A stretch of DNA of 6,235 nucleotides from Clostridiales bacterium (lineage in GTDB: Bacteria; Bacillota; Clostridia; Oscillospirales; Oscillospiraceae): assembly GCA_003533405.1 (NCBI GenBank), contig DQDL01000074.1, positions 1-6,235 on the forward strand, written 5' to 3'. Under the pieces are notes generated by a model that was not told the DNA's origin, made no database searches, and saw only the letters and a program-made list of their open reading frames with translations. Position numbers and translations under genes: made by a program. Below, piece by piece: positions 1-5,859 of the stretch (the stretch's first letter is position 1; each line of letters begins with the position of its first letter).

Positions 1-62
1 AATTTGCGCAACTTATTGTACCTTATCAGATATTCAATTTTTCTTCCGTAATTGTCTGTCAT
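1..62 (-). CDS. Possible 5' end of a leftward gene (partial, unidentified)
   Basis: On the minus strand an ATG at 62-60 opens a frame of 20 codons, beginning MTDNYGRKIEYL, that has no stop before the window edge. An in-frame TAG two codons upstream fixes this ATG as the earliest possible start. No Shine-Dalgarno sequence precedes it. A TATAAT hexamer lies only 7 nt upstream, so transcription would begin at or next to the start codon and the message would be leaderless or nearly so, which is unusual in this group. The fragment is too short for a family call. It sits just beyond the terminator of the opine dehydrogenase gene, so it would be a separate transcription unit. It may also be non-coding. 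Confidence 0.3.
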   Translation of the reverse strand, partial: MTDNYGRKIEYLIRYNKLRK

Positions 63-69
63 GCGCTAT

Positions 70-99
70 ATTATACTACCTGTTCGGCAGAAATGCCAG
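70..99 (-). promoter_or_regulatory. Candidate leftward promoter at the left edge
   Basis: On the minus strand a perfect -10 (TATAAT, positions 75-70) is preceded at 18 bp by CTGGCA (99-94), which matches four of six bases of TTGACA. The nine bases TAGTATAAT around this -10 are identical to those at the two rightward -10 boxes at 3671-3679 and 5794-5802, which supports it being real. It starts immediately after the U-tract of the upstream terminator. It would drive the gene lying beyond the left edge. Confidence 0.35.
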
Positions 100-100
100 C

Positions 101-126
101 AAAAAATGCACCCCCGTGGGGGTGCA
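101..126 (-). terminator. Intrinsic terminator after the opine dehydrogenase gene
   Basis: Reading leftward, a perfect GC-rich hairpin (arms TGCACCCC and GGGGTGCA, four-base loop, 126-107) is followed directly by six T residues (106-101). It begins 13 nt after the TGA stop of the opine dehydrogenase gene. On the plus strand no T-tract follows the hairpin, so it terminates leftward transcription only. It closes the ATP-grasp/opine dehydrogenase operon. Confidence 0.93.
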
Positions 127-139
127 TTAACTGTGCTTT

Positions 140-1216
140 TCAGCGCTTTTTCATTGCATCGAGGATGGTTCTCACATTCTCGGGGCCGAGAGTCTCGAGC
201 GTTCTTCCCTCTGCACGCATATCACGGCCGAGAGCGGCGGTTGCGATCTCGATAAGAGCAGTGCACACGGGAGTTGCAACGCCGAGATGCTGGCCGATAG
301 ACTCGAGCATCACAAGACCCTGCGGTACATCCTCGGAAATATATCTGGAGTCGACAACGATGGGTCCCTTTGCTCTGGTGGGCATGGAGGCGTACTGGAA
401 GAAGCTCTCCTTTGCGTCCAAATTCTCGTCGAGGCTGTTTCTGAACTTTGCGGCATCGACATAGGACAGGCGGGGATAGCCGAGGTGCTCGAGAACATCC
501 ATCTTCTCTGCATCGAGCTTCTCGAGTATCTTCCACACGCTGGGGGTAAAGACCTCGTGGTACATGCAGTACTCGCCCTTGGTCTTTTCAATTCTCGGGA
601 TGGACATGATTGCGCCGACGGTGTGGACGATGAGGTTGGGGTTATGCAGAGCGACCTCAACGGTAGACCAGTAGTGATAGTGGAAGTCGAAGCTTTCAAG
701 CTTTGCCTTGACCGTCTCAAGATCCTGCGGGGGATATACGCCCAGAGGATTGCGGACATTTCTGAAGCCGACCTTGATGGTGCCGGGCTCGGAAATGCGG
801 CAGTCGATGAAGGAGCTTGTAGCCTCAACGATGCTCAGCTTCTTGTCGCCGCAGTACTTGAGCATGTAAGCGGTGGAGAAATAGCCCGGATTTATGATGA
901 CTATCTGGCCGTCCTTGAAGTAGGGCGCAACTCTCTTGATGAGAGACTCGTGGAACTTGGTCTGAATGTAGATGATGACGACCTCGGCCTCGGAGATGAG
1001 GGATACATCACGGGTGACACGGCTCAGCTTACCGTGGCGGACGGTGCCGTCGACCTCAACGAGGGTCATCTCGCCGTTGTGCTCGACCATGTAGTTATAG
1101 TTATCGTCATGCAGGGAGTTGGAGGTCTTAATGATCGTGACCTCGTGGCCTTTGATGGAAAGGTCGGTACCTACTGCGCATCCGGCATTGCCTGCGCCCA
1201 AAATTGCAACTTTCAT
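140..1216 (-). CDS. Opine (octopine/nopaline-family) dehydrogenase
   Basis: A cytosolic NAD(P)-dependent enzyme of the octopine/nopaline dehydrogenase family. Known members reductively condense a 2-oxo acid such as pyruvate with the amino group of an amino acid to give an opine. The 358 residues fit the family's usual length. The N-terminal Rossmann domain has the dinucleotide motif ILGAGNAG (5-12). The C-terminal all-helical domain has the signature ALHNPNLIVH (189-198; H191 is the likely catalytic His) and RYISEDVPQGL (291-301; D296 is the likely acidic partner), followed by a GVATP segment (312-316). No acidic residue ends beta-2 (TIIKTSN, 27-33), so NADPH use is possible. The start is set by AAAGGA (1229-1224), 7 nt upstream of ATG. 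It is the second gene of a leftward operon, 31 nt behind the tandem ATP-grasp gene, and is followed by a terminator. That context points to making a substituent for a surface polymer, though redox balancing is an alternative. The exact amino acid and keto acid cannot be read from the sequence. Confidence 0.9.
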   Translation of the reverse strand: MKVAILGAGNAGCAVGTDLSIKGHEVTIIKTSNSLHDDNYNYMVEHNGEMTLVEVDGTVRHGKLSRVTRDVSLISEAEVVIIYIQTKFHESLIKRVAPYFKDGQIVIINPGYFSTAYMLKYCGDKKLSIVEATSSFIDCRISEPGTIKVGFRNVRNPLGVYPPQDLETVKAKLESFDFHYHYWSTVEVALHNPNLIVHTVGAIMSIPRIEKTKGEYCMYHEVFTPSVWKILEKLDAEKMDVLEHLGYPRLSYVDAAKFRNSLDENLDAKESFFQYASMPTRAKGPIVVDSRYISEDVPQGLVMLESIGQHLGVATPVCTALIEIATAALGRDMRAEGRTLETLGPENVRTILDAMKKR

Positions 1217-1247
1217 TTTTCTATCCTTTCATATATTAAATTGAGAA

Positions 1248-3503
1248 TTACCACTTTTTCATACCGTAATACTCAGCCTTGAGCTTCATCTTATCCTGAT
1301 AGAACTGCCTGAACTCCGGCGTGTGCTCGGCGACCTTGTGCAGATCCTGATGGATGTTTATCTCGATTATCTTAAAGCCGTCGTCGGTGATGGCGATATC
1401 AAAGCCCAGATACTCAAGCTCGGGCATGAACTTGCATATATTCACGACGCCCTTGCACATGTAGTCCCAGTTGGGAACGATGCCCTCTATCTTGACACCG
1501 GTGTCCGGGTGCACAGGGCAGGGAGTGAATTTATGGTCACGCAGCTGCTCGGGGCAGTAGTATCTGCCGGTGGCGGTGTCTATCTTTGCACAGATGCCGC
1601 CGTAGCCGACATTGTCGGTAAAGCCGGACTTGGACGAGCCGATGCGCATGTAGGTCTGCATTATCTTCGGCTCGTAAGCGGACTGGTTCACGACCGCAAC
1701 ACGGATGGTGTTGACGGAGTTGGGGTATATTTTCTTGAGCTCATGGTGCATGAACAGGTACTCGGTTATGACATAGATGGACTTAAAGTCCGATATCATC
1801 GCAATTATCTCGTCCTCGGTCATTTCCTTGCCGTTTATGAGATACCTGCCATCGGCGTACTCCATGCGGTAGAAGCCATCGCCGTGGGTACCGGCGGAGG
1901 GCTTGAGCGCAAGGAGCTTTTCCTGACGCAGGAGCTTGAAGATGCCGTCAAAGGAAGCATCGAAGCCCTCGGGGATATCCTGCAGCGCCTTTATGCAGGT
2001 CTTGCCCTGCATCTTGATGATGTCGTAATAATACTTTGCGAGGAACTGCTTGTACGGCTCCATGACATAGCGGGTCGTGGTCTTGTCGTTTATCCAGATC
2101 TGATAGTTGTTGTTTATCCTGTTGAGCCAGTGGTACTGATAATCCGACAGAAAGTTTTTGTAGTTTTCCTTCGTAAGTCCGTACTGCTGGATCCTGAACG
2201 ACTGGAAACCGTGACGCCAGCACCACAGCTTCTGGCCGAGGGTGGTTGACTTGGTGTGGAGGAAATCATCCCACACGGAGCGCATCCACAGCTTCTGCAT
2301 GTACGGGCGGATGCCCGGGCGGCAGAAGTGCTTTACAAAGCGGTTGAAGCGCTTGTCTCTGAACGCCTTCCACCTGCTGCTCCTCGTGGCCTTGACGCTG
2401 CTGCGCTTTTTGGCAAGGCGGTCGAGCAGGTAGTTGTTGAGCTTCTCGCTGTGGGCGACCGTGGGCAGCACGGGGCTCGTGCTGAAGCGGTCGATGACGA
2501 AGCCGTCCTCGGTGATGAGGATGTAGGCTGTGAAATATTCTATCTCGCTAACGAACTTGGCTATCTCCAAGGTGTCAGCAATAATGCCGTCCCAGTTCGG
2601 GATGGTGATGCCCCTGCCCTCGACCTCGCCTGCTGCGGAAATGCGCAGGTGCTCGGGAGTTTCGGCGCCGTGGGGCAGGAAGTAAGCATCCAAAAGCTCG
2701 GTGGTCTTGAGCTCTTTGCTTGCGATGTAGAGCTTCACCGTGCCGCCTATGCCCTCACGCAGCTTGTACGGCTCTGCGATGACATAGCTGTATTTGAGTG
2801 TGTTTATAAGCTCATACAGACTTTCCTTGTCGTACTCGGACTTCTTGCAGGGGTTCGGCTCGAAGCCCTCGGGAAGCTCGGCAGGGTACTCGTCGCACAG
2901 GAGCATCTGCTTGTCGTAGCCGTAGCCGAACATGGTCATGCGGGCTTTGTCAATCTCATCGGCACACAGCTTATAGCGGTTATCGCCTATGCGCTCTATC
3001 ATATAAGTGCTTCTGTTGCCGGAGCTGGATGCCGGACGCAGGCAGAGCTTGCCCCGCTCGTCGAGAAGCTTTATAAAATCGTCGTAATTTTCGCCGTAGG
3101 CACGGTTTACCGTATCAATGGGCAGGAATATCTTTTTATGCTCCCTGTCAATGATATTGAAATACAGCTTCGGCAGATGCTCGGGATAATCCACCAGCAC
3201 ATGATTTGTGGTGACAAGATCCTTCATCCACTTTGTAAAGCTGTTGTTGAACGGCTGCAGGAACAGGTAATCGACATCGCTTATGTACTTGTCGAGGTTG
3301 TTCTTAAGATCGTACTTTTCTATGCTCGTGGAAAGGTACTTGTGGTCATGCGCCCACTTCTTATCCTGCATACTGATGCCGTTATCGAGCTTGTTATCCC
3401 ACTGCACCTTTTTATAATAAGCATTGGCAAGCTTTCTTGAATAGCCCTGTTTGAGCCAGGGACGGATAAAAACCTCTCTTTTTATCCGGTTAACTATACC
3501 CAT
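1248..3503 (-). CDS. Tandem ATP-grasp protein, sugar-transfer-associated/TupA-like (751 aa)
   Basis: Predicted cytosolic carboxylate-amine ligase-like protein with two ATP-grasp halves. ATP-grasp enzymes activate a carboxylate as acyl phosphate and join it to a nucleophile. The C-terminal half (about 415-745) looks active: ALKPSAGTHGDGF (532-544, K534), VITEYLFMH (578-586, E581), TIRVAVVN (599-606, R601), FTDNVGYGG (628-636), a conserved PVHPDTGVKIEG loop (663-674), YLGFD (698-702) and the metal motif EIN (E714, N716). The N-terminal half (about 50-360) repeats the same landmarks, such as KKWAHDH (48-54) and TVKLYIA (255-261), but K becomes R156, D becomes Y327 and ExN becomes R339/S341, so it is probably inactive. 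A basic linker (about 365-410) joins them. No signal peptide or membrane segment is seen. The ATG follows AGAGGG (3520-3515) at 11 nt, a rather long spacing. It heads the leftward operon, is a paralogue of the divergent gene at 3721, and lies near teichoic-type genes. Ligation of an amino acid or opine to a glycan is inference. Confidence 0.85.
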   Translation of the reverse strand: MGIVNRIKREVFIRPWLKQGYSRKLANAYYKKVQWDNKLDNGISMQDKKWAHDHKYLSTSIEKYDLKNNLDKYISDVDYLFLQPFNNSFTKWMKDLVTTNHVLVDYPEHLPKLYFNIIDREHKKIFLPIDTVNRAYGENYDDFIKLLDERGKLCLRPASSSGNRSTYMIERIGDNRYKLCADEIDKARMTMFGYGYDKQMLLCDEYPAELPEGFEPNPCKKSEYDKESLYELINTLKYSYVIAEPYKLREGIGGTVKLYIASKELKTTELLDAYFLPHGAETPEHLRISAAGEVEGRGITIPNWDGIIADTLEIAKFVSEIEYFTAYILITEDGFVIDRFSTSPVLPTVAHSEKLNNYLLDRLAKKRSSVKATRSSRWKAFRDKRFNRFVKHFCRPGIRPYMQKLWMRSVWDDFLHTKSTTLGQKLWCWRHGFQSFRIQQYGLTKENYKNFLSDYQYHWLNRINNNYQIWINDKTTTRYVMEPYKQFLAKYYYDIIKMQGKTCIKALQDIPEGFDASFDGIFKLLRQEKLLALKPSAGTHGDGFYRMEYADGRYLINGKEMTEDEIIAMISDFKSIYVITEYLFMHHELKKIYPNSVNTIRVAVVNQSAYEPKIMQTYMRIGSSKSGFTDNVGYGGICAKIDTATGRYYCPEQLRDHKFTPCPVHPDTGVKIEGIVPNWDYMCKGVVNICKFMPELEYLGFDIAITDDGFKIIEINIHQDLHKVAEHTPEFRQFYQDKMKLKAEYYGMKKW

Positions 3504-3565
3504 CGCTTTTATATCCCTCTTTCTGATTTCTAAGCACGCACGGACAAATGCCCATACATACCCAC

Positions 3566-3595
3566 ATTAAACTATTGTACTTATAATAGTCTAAT
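3566..3595. repeat. 30-bp imperfect dyad, candidate operator
   Basis: Twelve of fifteen base pairs are symmetric around 3580/3581: arms ATTA (3566-3569) with TAAT (3592-3595), ACTATT (3571-3576) with AATAGT (3585-3590), and TA (3578-3579) with TA (3582-3583). It begins 1 bp downstream of the leftward -10 box and covers the expected transcription start near 3590. That is a typical position for a repressor operator. It could also form a weak hairpin at the 5' end of the leader RNA. The region is AT-rich, so some symmetry is expected by chance. Confidence 0.45.
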
Positions 3596-3596
3596 C

Positions 3597-3625
3597 ATTA
3601 TATTACATCTTGTCTCGGATTTCAA
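3597..3625 (-). promoter_or_regulatory. Leftward promoter of the ATP-grasp/opine dehydrogenase operon
   Basis: On the minus strand TTGAAA (3625-3620) and TATAAT (3602-3597) are separated by 17 bp, a near-consensus housekeeping promoter. The expected start near 3590 gives a leader of about 87 nt before the ATG at 3503. It is back-to-back with the rightward promoter; the two -35 boxes are 26 bp apart and do not overlap. The dyad at 3566-3595 lies on its start site. Confidence 0.8.
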
Positions 3626-3651
3626 CAGCATATTATTTATTTACCCCATGA

Positions 3652-3679
3652 TTGACAAAAATAACGCATGTAGTATAAT
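3652..3679 (+). promoter_or_regulatory. Rightward consensus promoter of the 686-aa ATP-grasp gene
   Basis: A perfect TTGACA (3652-3657) and a perfect TATAAT (3674-3679) are spaced by 16 bp, one less than optimal. Transcription should begin near 3686, giving a leader of about 35 nt. GGAGGA (3709-3714) then sits 6 nt before the ATG at 3721. A short inverted repeat (GCAT 3666-3669, ATGC 3678-3681) flanks the -10. Both perfect hexamers suggest strong constitutive activity unless repressed. Confidence 0.88.
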
Positions 3680-3720
3680 GCAGTAAAACAAGTTTTTTCA
3701 GAGTTATCGGAGGATAATTC

Positions 3721-5781
3721 ATGTCATCTACCATCAAAAAGCACCCCTTCGGCTGCTTCGCTCTCTCGTTCCGCGGCTTTGACCCCGAGTACGCCGAGGA
3801 GTGGTTTTACCTTAAAAGCATTAAAAAATACGCTCTGCCGAACTCGATCGGCGTGTCGCATAAGGACATTTTGTCGCTTTTGCCGTTCGATGCAAGAATA
3901 GACAAGTCGCTGCTGCCCTCGGGTGAAAAGACCTATCAGCTTTTTGCCGACAGGCTCTCGACCCGCTATGCGCTCAGCCGCCACAGGGAGCGCACGCCCG
4001 AGATATACTATGTGCTGCTCACCAAGGACGGCGAGCGGTTCATCCTCCCCTACGGCGAGGCGGAAGCGCTTGAACGCAGTGAAACGGGCATTGCCGAGCT
4101 TATCCGCCGAAAGGGCTGCGTCACGGTGCGCCCGTCGGAGAACAGCTTCTGCGCCCGTGAAACGCTCTACCGCTTTGACGGTGAGAGCTTCTATATTGCC
4201 GGGCGCAAGGTCACGGAGGCCGAGCTTTTGCAAGACCTTGCAGAGCTCCCCGAGGACACCGTTGTGTGCCGGCACATCGAGAGCAAGTCTGACTTCTCCC
4301 TGCGCATCGCAACGCTAAACTGCGGCACGCCCGAGCTTTTGTACGCCGTGCTCACAGGCAGCGACGGCAGCCCCGAGCGCAACTGGTACACGGATAACCG
4401 TGAGCTTGCGGTCGTGAACGCAGACGGCAGCTTCGACGGCGGGAAGATCGATGGTTTCAATGATATTGTTGCCGAAATTTTAAAAATTTCTTCCAAGTTT
4501 ACCGATCTCGAGTACATGAGCTATCTTTTAAGGCTCACGGACAACGGATTTTACATCATGCAGGTCGACACCGGCAAGGATCTTGCGGGGCTTAAAAGCT
4601 TCAACGCCAAGACGGCGGCATTTATAAAGCGCAAGCTTGCGCACCGCCGCAGCTTCGTCACCGCAAAGCAGGCGGCAATACTGTGCTACCGCAAAATGTG
4701 GGAGCTGCTTGCACGGCGGCACGGCTTTGTCGACTTCATGTACCGCAACTGGAGGCGTGCGCTCCGGGAGGATAACAAGGACAAGCTCACCACCGCTGCC
4801 GAGAAGCGCTGGGCGCATGAGCGGGGCTTTTTGTCCTTCCGCATAAAGCAGTATAATCTGACGGACGAAAACTACCGTGAGTGTCTGTCCGACTACGACT
4901 ACAAGTGGCTCAGACCGCTCAACAGCCGCTACTTCAAATGGGTGTGGGACAAGGTGTCGCTGCGGTATATGTTCGACGATTTCTCGGCGTACCTTCCGAA
5001 GTATTACTACAATCTCGTGCGCCGTGACGGCAAGGTCACGCTGCTCACGATGCAGGACACGCCCGAGGGCTACGCTGCCACCTTTGAGGATGTGCTGCGG
5101 CTGCTGCGTGAAAAGGGCATTCTCGCCCTCAAGCAGACGGAGGGCTCGCACGGGGTGGGCTTTTACAAGCTTGAGTACCGTGACGGGGCGTATCTCGTGA
5201 ACGAGCAAGAGCGCAGCGAGGAGCAAATGCTTGCATTTTTGCGCAGTCTCAAGCGCTACTACAACATTTCCGAGTACATCGTCATGCACGACGAGCTGCG
5301 CAGGATATACAGTAACGTTGCCTGCACGGTGCGTGTCATGGTCATAAACCGCACGGGCTTTGACCCCGTCATTGAGAATGTGTACTTCCGCATCGGCACG
5401 AAAAAGACCGGCTTTACCGACAATATCGGCTCCGGCGGCATTTTCGCCTACGCAGACGAGGTGACCGGCCGCTTCCATGATGCCGAGGTCATCAAAAAGC
5501 ACATCATCACCCCGTGCCCCATGCATCCGGATACCGGTGTTAAGATAGAAGGCGTGTTCCCCCATTGGCAGGAGGTGCGCAGGGTCATCACCGACATGTG
5601 CCGCTACGCCTCGTGTCTTGAGTATCTTGGCTTTGATGTGGTCATCACGCCGGACGGTTTCAAGATACTTGAGATAAACACACATCAAGACCTGCACCGC
5701 TACCCGACCTACAATAACGATGTCCACGCCTACTTCGAACGCAAGGTGCAGCTCAAGAAGGCCGGATGCAAGCTTGCATGA
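3721..5781 (+). CDS. Tandem ATP-grasp protein, paralogue of the divergent gene (686 aa)
   Basis: Same architecture as the 751-aa protein but lacking about 25-30 N-terminal residues. The C-terminal half (about 360-680) carries the ATP-grasp core: ALKQTEGSHGVGF (469-481, K471), NISEYIVMHDE (515-525, E518), TVRVMVIN (536-543, R538), FTDNIGSGG (565-573), PMHPDTGVKIEG (600-611), YLGFD (635-639) and EINTHQDLH (651-659, metal ligands E651 and N653). The N-terminal half aligns by SIKKYAL (33-39), TVRPSE (135-140, R137 in place of K) and LTDNGFYIMQVD (272-283), where ExN is now QxD and the upstream D is L269. It is therefore probably not catalytic. A basic segment (about 303-350) links the halves. No signal peptide or membrane span is evident. 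GGAGGA 6 nt upstream fixes the start. The likely role is amide or ester ligation in surface-glycan assembly, inferred from the family and the adjacent glycerophosphotransferase. The substrate is unknown and may differ from that of the paralogue. Confidence 0.85.
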   Translation: MSSTIKKHPFGCFALSFRGFDPEYAEEWFYLKSIKKYALPNSIGVSHKDILSLLPFDARIDKSLLPSGEKTYQLFADRLSTRYALSRHRERTPEIYYVLLTKDGERFILPYGEAEALERSETGIAELIRRKGCVTVRPSENSFCARETLYRFDGESFYIAGRKVTEAELLQDLAELPEDTVVCRHIESKSDFSLRIATLNCGTPELLYAVLTGSDGSPERNWYTDNRELAVVNADGSFDGGKIDGFNDIVAEILKISSKFTDLEYMSYLLRLTDNGFYIMQVDTGKDLAGLKSFNAKTAAFIKRKLAHRRSFVTAKQAAILCYRKMWELLARRHGFVDFMYRNWRRALREDNKDKLTTAAEKRWAHERGFLSFRIKQYNLTDENYRECLSDYDYKWLRPLNSRYFKWVWDKVSLRYMFDDFSAYLPKYYYNLVRRDGKVTLLTMQDTPEGYAATFEDVLRLLREKGILALKQTEGSHGVGFYKLEYRDGAYLVNEQERSEEQMLAFLRSLKRYYNISEYIVMHDELRRIYSNVACTVRVMVINRTGFDPVIENVYFRIGTKKTGFTDNIGSGGIFAYADEVTGRFHDAEVIKKHIITPCPMHPDTGVKIEGVFPHWQEVRRVITDMCRYASCLEYLGFDVVITPDGFKILEINTHQDLHRYPTYNNDVHAYFERKVQLKKAGCKLA
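5765..5781 (+). repeat. Operator-like site 1 of a pair (14-bp perfect palindrome)
   Basis: ATGCAAGCTTGCAT (5766-5779) is a perfect 14-bp palindrome at the very end of the 686-aa gene, overlapping its TGA stop. It also covers the candidate -35 of the downstream promoter. With its flanks it fits the pattern GATGC-N4-TTGCAT-N-A, which recurs at 5808-5824 in the same orientation. It may be a protein-binding site. Because it is partly coding, chance cannot be excluded. Confidence 0.35.
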
Positions 5782-5802
5782 CGGAGTATTTAATAGTATA
5801 AT
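5774..5802 (+). promoter_or_regulatory. Candidate internal promoter for the glycerophosphotransferase
   Basis: A perfect TATAAT (5797-5802), preceded by TAG as at the upstream rightward promoter, lies 17 bp after TTGCAT (5774-5779), which matches only three bases of the -35 consensus. The expected start is near 5809 and the leader would be about 50 nt. The weak -35 suggests dependence on an activator or low basal activity. Readthrough from the promoter at 3652 is also likely, because no terminator separates the two genes. Confidence 0.45.
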
Positions 5803-5807
5803 AGTGC

Positions 5808-5824
5808 GATGCGCATTTGCATCA
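5808..5824 (+). repeat. Operator-like site 2 of a pair (GATGC/GCATC inverted repeat)
   Basis: GATGC (5808-5812) and GCATC (5819-5823) form an inverted repeat with a 6-nt loop, sharing the pattern GATGC-N4-TTGCAT-N-A with 5765-5781 (12 of 17 positions identical). The copies start 43 bp apart, close to four helical turns, and straddle the -10 box. This copy sits on the predicted start site. The sequence after it is A-rich rather than T-rich, so it is not a rightward intrinsic terminator. Confidence 0.35.
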
Positions 5825-5859
5825 TTAAAAAAATGTGGCGTGTTTTTTAAAGGAGAACT

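Noticed and set aside
1..62. Left-edge frame as the start of a MoaA-type radical SAM protein
   Set aside because: MTDNYGRKIEYL resembles MoaA N-termini, but the following residues (IRYNKLRK) do not give the expected R-x-S-V-T-D-x-C-N segment, so the likeness is probably chance.
101..126. Terminator acting in both directions
   Set aside because: Only the leftward reading has a T-tract; the rightward flank is TTAACTG.
287..1282. 331-codon plus-strand open frame opposite the opine dehydrogenase gene
   Set aside because: It lies entirely antisense to a protein with clear family motifs, has no promoter or ribosome binding site, and its translation has the low-complexity V/L/D/G-rich look of an antisense shadow.
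2256..3440. 394-codon plus-strand open frame opposite the 751-aa ATP-grasp gene
   Set aside because: Antisense to a gene with strong motif support. The translation shows no recognisable domain and has the composition typical of shadows.
4528..5727. 399-codon minus-strand open frame opposite the 686-aa ATP-grasp gene
   Set aside because: Antisense shadow: its open length follows from the codon bias of the real gene, and it closely mirrors the antisense frame in the paralogue (both contain YLKYLE- or YLDYLK-like stretches from the same sense motif).
5808..5823. Hairpin between the 686-aa gene and the glycerophosphotransferase read as a terminator
   Set aside because: The stem is only 5 bp and is followed by A residues rather than a T-tract, so it does not fit rightward intrinsic termination.
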